NCBI GenBank assembly: GCA_029718625.1
Contig: CM056376.1
Coordinates: forward strand, 125,240,674-125,304,673
DNA from: Synaphobranchus kaupii
Taxonomy: Eukaryota; Chordata; Actinopteri; Anguilliformes; Synaphobranchidae
Direction of reading: 5' to 3'
Length of the DNA: 64,000 nt
The notes beneath the pieces were generated by a model. That model was given only the letters and a program-made list of their open reading frames with translations, ran no database searches and was not told where the DNA came from. A program made the translations under genes and the position numbers. Shown in pieces: positions 25,974 through 37,058 of this stretch. The stretch's first letter is position 1. Every line of letters begins with the position of its first letter.

Positions 25974-26608
25974 CAAACAAACAGAGCCAGCTCCAGCTCA
26001 GAGCCAATTATGTTATGTTTTAAAAAATAGTGTTCAAGCATCCAGAATTATAACCACGTTAATAACGTTTGTAAGAAACCAAACCGTTTGTAAATCCGTC
26101 AAGATTTCAGCGAGATAAGAGTATTAGCGTATTAGTATCACCCACCCCTTGTCGGTGATTGGTTGGAATAGCCTACTGTTTATTTTGGTTTTGAGTGGTT
26201 GGTAGTACCATTTGTTTTTGTGTACGATCTCGGAGCATAGGCTGCTTACAGAGACGGTTTTTTGACGGCCTGCTTATGGGGCGGGCAGCTAGCGGATCGT
26301 GAGGAAAAATCAGATGAATGACATGATCATTTATGTTTCGACCCAAAATCGCTGATACAACCTTTAATACCCTGTCCAAACGACACAATAATTAAAAAAA
26401 ATCGGCACATGGAGAGGCATTAGACGCACCTATTGCGACTACATTTTCTTGTGGAAAAAATGTATTGACTTAGTATTTTGACAACATTGCTGCCATTGGC
26501 TTTCATGGCGAAGGACCTATAATGGAGCCAACCGCAATGGCGCTAGTGAGCAACGGCACAATGGCCGCTCCCAGCCCAACCAGGAAGTGAGCTTCAAAAC
26601 GAAAGCCC
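25974..26608 (+). repeat. 635-bp direct repeat, copy 2 (3' of PAICS)
   Basis: Second copy of 23440-24074, same orientation. It begins right after the PAICS 3' end and ends GAAAGCCC, followed by unrelated GGTTTTGGCCCC. It lacks the MITE's left terminus, so it is not an independent MITE insertion. Confidence 0.9.
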
Positions 26609-26750
26609 GGTTTTGGCCCCTTGGTCCGAATCAGCACTCTTCCACACTGTTGAGTAGCCTTGGTGAGTAGATAGGGCAAGAAAGTCATAGAGTACGTGAA
26701 AATTTTTCAAATTGCAGCATTTTTTTAATAGCATTAATAGCATTTCCAAT

Positions 26751-26885
26751 TATACAGCTGGATACTGAAGCAATTCAGGTTAGGTACCTTGCACAAGGGT
26801 ACAATGGCAGTGTCCTACCTGGGAATTGAACCTGCAACCTTTGGGTTACAAGCCCAGTTCCCTAACCATTATACTACACTGCCGT
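26751..26885 (-). mobile_element. tRNA-headed SINE, minus strand
   Basis: Same family as 2119-2352: TACAGCTGGATACTGAAGCA, TACCTTGC, AACCTGCAACCTTTGGGTTA and AACCATTATACTACACTGCC in the same order. Confidence 0.8.
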
Positions 26886-27639
26886 CTTGTGATACTTTCC
26901 AGCCAAATGGCGACTCAAAACTAGCCTAAATCATAGGCTATTTTTAACCGAAACCAACGTTATATGAATAGACCAAATAGAAATCATCATGTTGTTACTT
27001 TTTAAAATAAGTGCGTGCTTTACGACTTTACCTGTGACTGCACTTTGAAAGTATCCCAATTTAGCTGTAAAACCGCGGACATGGCAACACTGGTGGGACG
27101 TCTTATGACCCTTCCAACACTTCCACAGTGCGGCTTACAACACTTCCACAGCGCGGTTGGAAAATAGTATGGTGGATATTTTTTGTGGACTGCTAAACAG
27201 TGCACATTAAACAGCCACACACTTCTGCCAGTGCACTGTACACAGGAGATAGGGCATGGTAGATAGGGCTCTGATTCGGACACAGCCCGGCTTTTTCTCA
27301 CTAGGGTTAGGTTACATGAATCTTGAAACACCACTGCATAGAGTAACATAAATCTATGGAGATAATGCATTGCTACATAATGAAAAATTTGTTTATGAAT
27401 TAATTATTTGTCCAACCCAACCTCAAAAGATTCAACATTCAACATGATTGAGCCTGATTCTGTCTCCACTCTTCACACTCAGATGAAGTAACGTTATGTA
27501 CACAAAATGCTGATGAACAATCTGGCAACCAGTTGAGGGTCGTGTGCTTCCAGTTCCGGCTGTGTTGTTATGAAATTCAAGCTCCATATGAGACACTAGA
27601 GGGGGTGAAATGCTGTATCTGTAGCCTATGTTTATGTTA
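26886..27639. other. Intergenic, nothing recognised
   Basis: No exon or named repeat recognised. I looked here for the first two exons of the UCHL1-like gene and did not find them. Confidence 0.4.
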
Positions 27640-27849
27640 GTTTGTCCAATAACTTTTGATCCTCTAAAAATGACTGCAACACGGTTCACCCGGTATGGAT
27701 GTAAACACCCTCAAATTAAAGCTGAACAGTCTGCACTGTAACCTCATAGTCACTGTTCCATTTCAAATACAATGTGCTAGTACAGAGTACAGAGCCAAAA
27801 CGACAAAAAAATGTGTTACTGTCCTAATACTTTTGGACTGCACTGTATA
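27640..27849. mobile_element. Tc1-like non-autonomous fragment
   Basis: Contains CTCAAATTAAAGCTGA, TCTGCACTGTAACCTCATAG and the end motif AATACTTTTGGACTGCACTG, which I recognise from a widespread teleost Tc1/mariner-derived MITE. The left boundary is approximate. Confidence 0.65.
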
Positions 27850-28375
27850 TCGTACACTCACCCATAACTTTCACAAGGTAACGTTCAAGATAGGACCCGC
27901 TTTCAGACTTCCAGGAGTCTAATTCATTAGATTCAGTATTACTCACAACCTGATCATTGCCTCTATGCTCAAGCTAACAGGCCTTCTGTCATCTGATAAT
28001 AAATGTTTATTTTATTTTTTAAGTAATCAGTTGAACAAGAAATGACTTTAATCCCTTAACTTTTGAAAGCAGATTGAGACTTTGTGAAAGGGCATGTTTG
28101 TGTTGCTCACAGTAGCTTCTTTGTGTTATTGATTGGGTAATGTTTTTCAGGGGAAGGGTGAGGTGGGAACTTGGCTGCATGCACTGTACATACTGTGGCT
28201 CCCCCTTCTGGAAAACATTCAAATCATTACTGATGTTTAAAAGGCGACTAACACAGCAATATAGGAAAATGAATCACTAGTAGATGTGTTTCTTAATTTT
28301 CCTCCAACTTCATCCCTTTCAAGTTCATCGCTGTATTATCTAGGAAGCCTTTGTGAAGCTGTCTGCGGATGCAGT
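27850..28375. other. Intergenic, nothing recognised
   Basis: AT-rich, with no exon or named repeat recognised. Confidence 0.35.
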
Positions 28376-28512
28376 AGAGTCATTATTATTATTATTAGCA
28401 TTATTATTATTAGCATTATTATTAGTAGTAGTAGTATTGTTACTGTTATTATTTAGTAGTAGTACTACTGCTACAACAACTACTATTGTTATTATATTAT
28501 ATATATACTGTA
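28376..28512. repeat. (ATT)n and related trinucleotide repeat
   Basis: Interrupted ATT/AGT/ACT repeats running into ATATAT. The leucine-rich open frame across it is spurious. Confidence 0.8.
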
Positions 28513-28679
28513 TATATATTTTTTGCTTGTTTTTAATTGCATGAAGTTAATATAGAACAGAATTGTTTAATAAATATTTACAGGAGCATTGTACAGGTTG
28601 CATTGTTACGAGAAATATTGTTTTAAAAAGGCAGGCAAACAATAGTGGATCATTGCAAACAAGACAGTGATGCCTTCAC

Positions 28680-28813
28680 AGTGTGTGTACCCTGCGATGG
28701 ATTGGCAACCTTTCCAGGGTGTATTCCTGCCTCTCGCCCCAATGCATGCTGGGATGGGCTCCGGCCCTCCACGACCCTGACCAAGAATAAGAGGGTTAGA
28801 TAATGATGGACGG
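28680..28813 (+). mobile_element. SINE 3' part, 5' truncated
   Basis: Matches the 3' half of the element at 45746-46060: CCCTGCGATGGATTGGC, GGGTGTATTCCTGCC, ATGCTGGGATGGGCTCC, ACGACCCTGACCAAGAATAA. Confidence 0.75.
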
Positions 28814-29039
28814 AATTTATTTCTACGCATGTAGAATTTTCTGCACTTTTTCACTTTTTTGCCTACTCAGACTAATACGTTTGTAAAAATTTGATTAGGG
28901 TTTTGATTTTATTTTCAAAATTGATGTTAATAACAGGGTTTCACAACTGGCTAACAGGATTGACAATAGTAACAAGGTTGATGGGACAGAAGCAGTCAAT
29001 TTGAAATAGTCATCCTTAAACTGCTAGTATATCATTCAT

Positions 29040-29190
29040 TTTAACAGGTAAATTGGGTAGGTAAATCACTCAATTTTCACAGAAAAATCTGGTAAGTTTG
29101 TTAATTTGTTTTTACAGTTGAATTGGGTGAGTTTATTACTCATTTTGCTTTTTACAGGCAAAGCAGGTAAGTATATTGTTCATTTTCAAT
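29040..29190. repeat. Diverged short tandem repeat
   Basis: Three diverged units of about 50-60 bp with the pattern ACAG...GGTAAGT/GGTGAGT...TCA(A)TTTT. Confidence 0.45.
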
Positions 29191-29205
29191 TTACATATAC
29201 ACTTA

Positions 29206-30502
29206 GGGCCTGATTTACTAAAACCTTTAGCATGTGCAAATCCTTTTAGCACATACACAACCAATAACATGACAATGATTGGTCATGGTATTTTGCACCA
29301 GTCATTGGTTGTGTTATTAGTTTTGCATGTGCTTGTTACGGGCTGGTGGGGGAAGGACCCAAGCACAGGCAAGAGTACAAAAAAAACCAAAGTTTAATAA
29401 GGGGCAAGGCAGCAATCCGTAGTACAAACAGGCAGGGTCAAAAACCGGGGAGACAGGCAATGGTACAAAAACACAGTCCAAAGAGAAGTAACAGAACAGG
29501 CAGGGGTCGGAATCGGGGAGGCACAAAAACAGAATCCAAAATCAGGGTCACGAGAACACAGGCAGGAGTCAAAACCGGGGAGGCGTAGGAGGAACAAAAA
29601 GAAAACAAAACAAAGACTGAATACAAAAATAAAACAAGAGAGAGACTAGGGAAAACAAAAACTCAGACAGAAACTCAGGAACCAAACAGACAGCTAGGGC
29701 AGGTAGTCGGAAAAAATTGAAGAACACACAGTAGCAAACCAACGTTGAGGAACTTGCAAAGAAACACTGATATGACAAGGTATATATATACACAGAGGGA
29801 GACAGACATAATGGGAATCAGGTGTGCAGAAGCGGGGAGGGGAGATTGCTCACAGGTGAGAACAATGAGGGGACCAATAATACAATAACAGGGGAAACAT
29901 AAGACACGGACTGGAATGCACATAGACACAATGATAACAAACGGCCTGGGGTTAGCAGGTGGACACATGCACAGCTCGGAGGGGAGGAACGCGAAAGTGG
30001 ACACACGTGCAGAGAATGAGAAATCACAGATAGATGCAGGGATAGGATAACGAGGAGGGAAATGACAGCTGCAGGTAGAAACTCAAGATGAATTAGTAAT
30101 TAGTAATGTTAGTAACAAACTCTAAAACCCTAGTTAGTAGGTTAGCTGGTTAGTATTATATACACATTAGTTTGTTAGCAGGGTAGTATTAAATCTAATC
30201 TAACAGTTAGTATGATTAGTACATTAGTATTTTATAAAAATATTAATAAACCCAGAAGGAAGAAAACGAGATACAAAATACAGAGGAAACCCGCATGTTC
30301 CCAAAATCACCCGAATAGTGCAATGACAAAGACAGGGAGTGGAATCTCAGGAAACATGGAATGCGGACTGACAATCACGAGGGTAATGCGGGAAAATAGG
30401 TAAAAGAAATCAGGAAAAATAATTACACAGACAGACAAAGTACAGGATCCTAACAGTGCTAAAGGTTTTTGCACCCATTAAAGGTCTTAGTAAATCAGGG
30501 AC
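29206..30502. mobile_element. Foldback MITE copy A, interrupted by a solo LTR
   Basis: The ends are AGGGCCTGATTTACTAA (left) and its near-complement TTAGTAAATCAGGG (right). The interior matches the uninterrupted copy at 32000-32177, including ACACAACCAATAA and CAATGATTGGTCATG. The solo LTR splits it at 29334-30455. Confidence 0.75.
29334..30455. mobile_element. Solo LTR (1122 bp)
   Basis: It begins TGTTACGGG and ends ATCCTAACA, so the termini are the inverted TGTTA...TAACA expected of LTRs. A perfect 5-bp target duplication GTGCT lies at 29329-29333 and 30456-30460. No retroviral or retrotransposon coding sequence lies inside. Internal imperfect repeats around ACAGGCAGG...CCGGGGAGGC occur between 29420 and 29590. 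Best read as the single LTR left by recombination. The family was not identified. Confidence 0.75.
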
Positions 30503-30504
30503 TC

Positions 30505-31300
30505 AGTGGCTTTATTAGGTACACCTATCTAGTACCATGTAGGACTCCCTTTTGCCTCCAGAACAGCCTGAATTCTTCATGCATGGATTCAAGGTGCTGG
30601 AAACATTCCTTAGGGACTTTGGTCCATGCTGACTCAATAGCATCATGCAATTCCTACAGATCTTTCAGCCACACATTCATGCTGTGAACCTCCTGTTCCA
30701 CTTCATCGCAAAGGTGCTGTATTGGATTGAGATGTGCAGGCCATTTGAGTAAACTGTAGTCACTGTCCTATTTGTGGAACCAGGTTGAGATGATGCATGC
30801 TTTGTGACATTATCCTGCTGGAAGTATCCATTTGAAAAAGGTTATACTGTGGCCATAAAATGATGCACATGGTCAGCAACACTGCTTAGGTATGCTGTGG
30901 CATTCAAATGATACTCTATTGGTATTCAGAAAACATTCCTCACCATTGACACAAGGCAGGATGGATCCATGGATTCATGCTGTTTACGTCAAATTCTGAC
31001 CCTACCATCTCTATGTTGCAGCAGAAATCAAGATTCATCAGACCGGGCGACGTTTTTACAATCTTCAATTGTCAAGTTTTTGTGTTCATGCCACTATAGA
31101 CTCATCTTCCTGTCCGTAGCTCACAGGAGTGGAACCTGGTGTGGTCTTCTGCTGCTGTATAATCCGCTACAAGGTTTGACATTTTCTGTGTCCACAAATG
31201 CCCTCGCTGTTGTAAGCCGCTGTTATTTGAGCATTTGTGGCCTTTCTGCTAGCTTGACCTCTCTCACTAACGAGGTGTTTTTGCTTTTTTCACTCACGCA
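30505..31300 (-). mobile_element. Decayed Tc1-like transposon, minus strand
   Basis: Starts TTTATTAGGTACACCTA, the terminus of a common fish Tc1-like element. It continues with fragments of the minus-strand transposase gene (ATTGGATTGAGAT, GACATTATCCTGCTGGAAGT, GATTCATCAGACC). Many indels and stops, and the transposase N-terminal end is missing at the right. Confidence 0.75.
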
Positions 31301-31429
31301 GCTGGTAAGTAACACGGCCATGTACCTGAAAGTAAACACATATTGACGTAGAAAGTACAAAATCTGATGATTGCTTGTGAAGTGCTCAAACGAACTAGCC
31401 TTGCAACTCACAGATTGACCAGGTAGGGC

Positions 31430-31562
31430 AGTGCTGTTGTACACTTGAACAAGGTACTTAACCTGAATGGCTTCACTGTATATCCTGCTGTGTAAATGGA
31501 GAATGTGTGAACTTGTTTATATGACTATGGATAAGAGTTTCTGCTAAATGTCAGTAATGCAA
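31430..31562 (+). mobile_element. SINE tail fragment
   Basis: GAACAAGGTACTTAACCTGAA, GGATAAGAGTTTCTGCTAAA and AATGCAATGCAA match the reverse complement of the SINE at 2119-2352. Confidence 0.65.
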
Positions 31563-31848
31563 TGCAACCTAGTGATGCAACCTCACTCAACCATAGCATT
31601 TTGCTTGAAGTTGGAGGTTGTTGATCCAGGCTATTGTGATCCTTTTCTAAAGCATTCTAACGCTTTGTATCATGAGGAATGCAGTTGGATATTATATATA
31701 TAATATATTATGTGGGTACCTACCTCAGGGATACTTTGGCCCACCCAGAGTAGATTGGAAGCCCTGTTCCATACTTCGATAAATCAAAATCAAGTGTCTT
31801 GAGAAGATCTGGCTCCAAATTATACCTTTTAGAAGGGGTAGTTCACTG

Positions 31849-31866
31849 CCCCCCCCCCCCCCCCCC
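31849..31866 (-). repeat. Poly-C run (18 nt)
   Basis: Uninterrupted C run, that is, a G run on the minus strand. Confidence 0.9.
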
Positions 31867-31914
31867 TCTAAATTGTTCTATTTATAGCTTTTGTAGGTAA
31901 GTGTATTGGGTATG

Positions 31915-31988
31915 TGTGTGATGATGGTTTGTGCAGATCCATCGCTTTGGATAAAAGCATCTAGTGTCAAATGAATGTAATGTAATGT
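31915..31988 (+). mobile_element. SINE tail fragment
   Basis: CGCTTTGGATAAAAGCATCTA followed by AATGTAATGTAATGTG, the tail of the same SINE family as at 2119. Confidence 0.6.
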
Positions 31989-31999
31989 GTGACACACAT

Positions 32000-32177
32000 A
32001 GGGCCTGATGTACTAAGGAGGTTAGCGTGTGCGAAAACCTTTAGCAAACGCAAAACTAATAACACAACCAATAATTGGTGCAAAAAAAAATGCCATGACC
32101 AATCATTGGTCATGTTATAGGTTTTGTGTGTGCTAAAAGGTATTGTACACGCTAAATGTCTTAGTAAATCAGGCCCT
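32000..32177. mobile_element. Foldback MITE copy B, uninterrupted
   Basis: Termini AGGGCCTGATGTACTAA and TTAGTAAATCAGGCCCT. The interior is itself largely self-complementary (CAACCAATAATTGG, CCAATCATTGGTCATG). Same family as 29206-30502 and lies 130 bp left of the first uchl1-like exon. Confidence 0.75.
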
Positions 32178-34020
32178 CAGTAGGTTCCTGTGTGTGGCTA
32201 AATGTTGCGGGTCATTCTGTGTGTGGTTTGTTCGAGGGCATGCTATGGTTCCTTATGAGAGTACGTGCCATAAGTGTGAGCAAATGTATAGGGTCCCTGT
32301 GTCAGCATGGAGGTGAGGAGTGAGCGCCACAATCAGGAGTCTGAGGTTTACTTCATCAAGCAGACTGTGGGGAACTCCTGTGGGGAACTCCTGTGGGATG
32401 CTTGGCCAACAACAAACACACCGACTGGAGTTCGGTGAGCAGGCCGGGCGAGGCTGGAACACCCGCTGTACCTTTTAACTTTAAAAACATGATTTGTGAT
32501 TGGGCACGGCATACGTCAGCCTGTGCATTGCTGTAATATGGTGGTGGAAATGTCTAGGACTAGTCGGGATAACTCTTTTATGTTTATTTATGTTGACCTG
32601 TAGAACTGAACCCTTGACTGTAATCTCTCCATTTAAGAGGCTGGTTCTGTAATTAAGAAGTTCCTGGATGAAACGGCCAGCTTGTCCACAGATGACCGAG
32701 CCAAGCACCTGGGGACGAACCAGGTATAGTTTGCGCACTACTGAAGCCGGCTTGTGTTTCGCCTTTGTTTAAAGTTTGGTTTTTCGTACCTCATATATGT
32801 TAGGGGAATGTTGCCTGTACTATTCTGAGTGGTGAGGATCACTGAATATGTGCTTTTACATGTGCAAAGTCTTACTCGAGCTTGTGTAGTGCGCAGAGAG
32901 GAATGCAAAGCCGTTCAGAGTGAATGGATTAACAGCCCAGATCAATCTAATCACGGAGCGATCAATGAACTGACTCAGAACGCCTGACATTTCTTTTAAC
33001 GGCCTCTTTAATCCTTGATAAATGCTCCATGATCATTCTGGTCACGTTGCTTTTATTGACGTGTAAATTTAAAGTGATGTGCAAAGAAGAGCTGCACTGC
33101 TCATAATAATAAGCACATCCACATCATGCCTTAGGGCATCTCGCGTTTAGTCAACTCGGCTTCCTCGCGTGACCTTAACAAAATGAAATGGGGTGGATTC
33201 AGGGCTGTCATTTAGTTCCAGTGCTTTGGATGCATCACCCACTCTGACTCCCTCTTGATGAATGCACGCATAAATGATGCGTCGTGCATGAAGTGCGCAG
33301 AGCACACGCCCTCCACCGCCCCGGCTTCCACCTGTTGTTTGGATCTGCTTTATGTACTGGGGGATTTTGCTATATTTGCTGTTTAGTAGGGGAGATGTGT
33401 CGTGCTCCCTGTTTGATAGGTAGCGCATGCCCCAACCCAAATGGATTGTATATTCATTCATGTATTCAATACGTGAGTTGTCCTGACAGAAATGAGGTAT
33501 TTGAAATTAGCTCAAACGCATATAATCTGGTGCTTTGCCATTGTACCCGTGTTTATCCGTTATTTTCCTCTACAAATAAACCAAATAAAAATACAAGTAT
33601 AGCATAATATTATTGTTTATACGCCCCAAACAAGAATGCAGTTGTTTTTGGAAGCTATATGCTTACAGTGTAGGGTTGAGCTACTTGAGGGCTGTTTTCA
33701 GATTTCAGTAGAGGGCAGTACCCTACAAGCCTCTCCAGCACATAAATCCAGTAATATCTTTCACATGTGATAAGTGTATTAAAATAACTGTACAGTTAGT
33801 GTTTCATTTAGAATTTTAACATGAGCTCATGTTCATCATGTCTGTGTTCTTCAGCCAAACTGGTTGGCCTGTTTTAGTTTTGGACTTTTGTCTTGTAAGT
33901 TAAAATAATTTCCACCAGTTGGCGCCAGAAGTCTACAAAAAATAAACTCCAACGCTATCTTCATCCACTTTTCAAAGAATGGCAGAGTGGCAATGCTGAA
34001 AATGTCTGGTTTACCTTGGC

Positions 34021-34171
34021 CTGAATTCAATCAACAATCTGTCCTTAACTTAGACTTAACATTAATTTAATTCTTCAAAAACACAGTTTGGCAATTTAAC
34101 TTTGGTAACGACTAAACTAGCCAAACTGTGTCAGTGAAGAATTAAAAAGGACAAATTTTGATTGAATTCAG
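34021..34171. mobile_element. Small foldback MITE
   Basis: Termini CTGAATTCAATCAA and TTGATTGAATTCAG are inverted. The next bases also pair (TGTCCTTAA with TTAAAAAGGACA), as do ACACAGTTTGGC and GCCAAACTGTGT near the middle. It lies in an intron of the uchl1-like pseudogene. Confidence 0.7.
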
Positions 34172-34789
34172 TCCCCTGGCTTGAGTGAATGCTTTCTTGA
34201 GCGTTAATGCTGGAGACCTTGTTATGACATATTTCCTCAGGTAATCCATGCAGCTCATAAAGAAGTAGCTATGGAGGGACAGTGCTAGATGCAAACCCTT
34301 TTCACTTCTAAATACATTTACATGTGATCTTTTTATTCTGTTTGGTGCTATTATCATTGCATAGTTAGCCTCACAAGCATAGGGCTTTATCCAACACTTA
34401 ATGAATCTTTCCAAGCAGTTTGCTGATTGCCTCTGGCATACGGTGGCTACAGTCACCATGCTGTTTCCACACGATTAAATAGTTTTGCAAGTTTGGCCAT
34501 TACTGAGACACAGTTCAGTATTGTTTGGCAAAGAATTGAATCTCTTAAGTCATGGTGACATTTTTTGAAGTTCATAAGATCAGATACTGGCTGTGGCTAA
34601 TGGATGTCTGTGGATGTCTATTCAAGCTACTTTGTTGAATGCTTTGGGATGGGGGAGGATTTCTGTGTGGTTAATATGCAAGATGTCCTCATGAGCAATG
34701 AGAGTTGAATTTTTAAGTCTCACCACCATTCTTTGGCTCAGTTGTCTCCTTTTAGTAGGGCCCAGACAAAGTGAACTTTCAATTTTCCA

Positions 34790-34993
34790 CTGGGGTCCTC
34801 AATCTTATCCAGAAAGGGCCGGTGTGGGTGCAGGCTTTTGTTCCAACCATGCAGTTACACACCTGATTCTAATAATCAACCACTAGAGTCTTTGCTAAGG
34901 ACCTTGATTAATAGAATCAGGTGTGATACTGCTTGGTTGGAACTAAAGCCTGTACCCACACCGGCCCTTACTGGATAACATTGAGGACCCCTG
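34790..34993. mobile_element. hAT-like MITE inside a uchl1 exon
   Basis: Left end CTGGGGTCCTCAATCTTATC and right end GGATAACATTGAGGACCCCTG are inverted, and the pairing continues over AAAGGGCCGGTGTGGGT. It has the look of hAT-type MITEs common in fish. No matching 8-bp target duplication could be seen, so either the ends have drifted or the insertion was not clean. It interrupts the exon between codons for VNFQF and VDGQLYEL. Confidence 0.78.
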
Positions 34994-35780
34994 GTGTGGA
35001 TGGACAGCTTTACGAACTGGGTGAGACAAATGAAGTGCCCAGAGAAACGTGTAGAGCGGTTTAGCTGTATGGGACTACATTTTAATGTAAAATAGTTTCA
35101 CTCCTGTTTGTGAAAGACACATTCATGCCAATGGATTCTGTAGCTTTATTTGTTCATTGCAGCACAGCTCATAATTCCATATTCATTCAGTCCGTAATTC
35201 ATCTTTCATTGTTTTCCATATCTGTCATGAAACCTTTTCCAATATTTCAACCCCTGAAAGCTTCTGGTACTTCCCTTCTTTCTTTAGACGGCAGACTAAA
35301 TTACCCTGTGAATCATGATCCTGAAACAGAGGATAAGTTCATAAAGGTACAACGCTTTTATTAAGCAATATAAATACACATTCAAAAATTGGTAGATACA
35401 TACATTGCCTTTAATAACACAATACAATCCGTTAAATTTGCTTTAATATTCAAATTAGCTTTAACAAGCTTCTTCAGGAAAACCATCCTCCATATTTATC
35501 AGGCATGATACCCCTCCAGAAAATCGTTAGTGACCCCCAGATTGATAGACTAAACAAGCAGGAAACTTCTAACTGAATTATAGCCTACAGTGTTTGACGG
35601 TATTAAGCAGATCCTGGCAGGAGATGTGAGATCTCTCGCTTTTCCCAGGATGCCGCTGTGATCTGCTGGCAGTTTATGGAGGGGGAAAAGATTGAGGTGC
35701 ACTTCTCTCCGGTGGCTCTGTCCAGACTCTGGCCAGAAACTGGAGGAGGACACTGGATGACCGGCCCTTCATATAAATGA

Positions 35781-37058
35781 CTAAAGCACTCCTGTCCCCT
35801 GTCTGACCTGGATCTTGTCTTACTTACATGTACATGTCAGTTAACGGTTAATGTCTCAATGGCACAGTTTTATTTTATCCTGTGTTATCACTCTACCTAT
35901 TTCTGCTCAAAATCTGGAGGGCTATACTTGAATCTGGAGGGCTATAACCTGCAGGAAGGGGTGTCTAATCTGTTTGGAGTTGTTGAGCTGTGTTACGGGG
36001 CTTTGCTGCCATCTGTTGTTGCAGAGACTTCAGTGATACATTCTTTGACCGTTAAGTCCTTAAAAAGTATCTGACTTGAAATGTAATTCTTTAAGTAGCG
36101 CAGCCATTAATGTGATCTGACATTTTAGATAAAATTTATTAAAATGAATTAACCCCAACTGGTAATTGTTTTTATGTCCTGTTATGAAATATTTTACTAC
36201 ACTATAATCTACAAGTGAAGCAGCATTGATGTATAGAGCTAACTCATCAGCCCCCCAGGAATGGAAATGCCCACCCCTGTTGTAGACATGTAAGACCTTT
36301 TTGTTGAGGTGTGGAGTTGTACTGAATAAACATTGTCCCATTTGGCTTCTGGATTTATTCTCTTATTTGTTGCTGAAATGGAGAAGTTCATATATTATTT
36401 ATAATTTTATATTTTATAATGTATTATGCATCAATTACATCCATATGGAATCGATATTAAAACACAATTTTTGGCCATATTACAGGATTATACTCATGAG
36501 ATAGGACATGCCATCGCAAAGGCCTCTCTGAAGAACCCTTTGACTAAGCAAAAAACGTTTATATTTGATGAAATTGAATTTCCAAGCCTGGGCATGCTGG
36601 AACCAAAATTTGGGGTCATTCAGAGTAACCTCTGAAAATCACTGAAAATGCTGTCATATTTAAAACCTTTTACTCAATGTAAATGCTGATTGTACATATT
36701 TCAGTTCAAGCTTGTGACTTGACATAGGTGGCTTAACAATTAACTGTTAAATTTGTTTACAAGAGAAGTCATTTAAGTTACACTGAGATGTCAGTGATGA
36801 TGACTGACTAATGGGAATCTATAGATAATTGATTTAACTTTCTAAAATCGTATTTATGCATATATGTGTGCTAAAAATATGTAGGATCACATCAGTAAAG
36901 TGTAGTATGTCTGTTTTGTATGACTAAGACACTTGGTTCATGAAACAATTTGAATTGATCTTGGCATAAAATGGTTATTAGGTAGAGTTGGTTCAGAATA
37001 TTGGGAACTCTGCGTCTTTCTGCTCTTGGCCTTGTTTCTCCTGGTTAATTTTTATATT
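35781..37058. other. Intergenic, nothing recognised
   Basis: Region between the uchl1-like stop and the next repeat. No recognised exon. A small partial duplication (TCTGGAGGGCTATA twice) lies at about 35912-35945. Confidence 0.4.

Larger units (their letters stand above)
32306..35780 (+). pseudogene. uchl1: Decayed UCHL1-like ubiquitin C-terminal hydrolase
   Basis: UCHL1 cleaves small adducts from ubiquitin in neurons and uses a Cys90-His161-Asp176 triad. Recognisable exons: 32306-32434 (EVYFIKQTVGNSCG), 32638-32723 (SVIKKFLDETASLS, DDRAKHL), about 34759-35020 (DKVNFQF, then VDGQLYEL), 35288-35346 (DGRLNYPVNH, EDKFIK) and 35649-35780 (DAAVICWQFMEGEKIEVHFSPVAL). GT-AG sites and phases still join between the exons. 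Lesions: in the Cys exon a 13-bp tandem duplication repeats the GNSCG codons, and the following TIGLIHA codons are missing and frameshifted. The catalytic His codon reads Gln (VNFQF for VNFHF). A MITE at 34790-34993 splits that exon. The C-terminus runs on about 18 residues past the usual end. The first two exons and the AIQAAHDAV-type exon were not found. Neighbour limch1 matches mammalian order, so this is probably the uchl1 locus or one of its genome-duplication copies. Confidence 0.82.

Noticed and set aside
23440..26608. An LTR retrotransposon that captured PAICS
   Set aside because: The 635-bp repeats do not begin TG or end CA, there is no primer-binding site or polypurine tract at the inner edges, and their content is a MITE plus flank.
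36480..36635. Possible coding exon (THEIGHAIAKASLKNPLTKQ)
   Set aside because: It looks protein-like, but no family was recognised and no clear splice pair or neighbour exon supports it.
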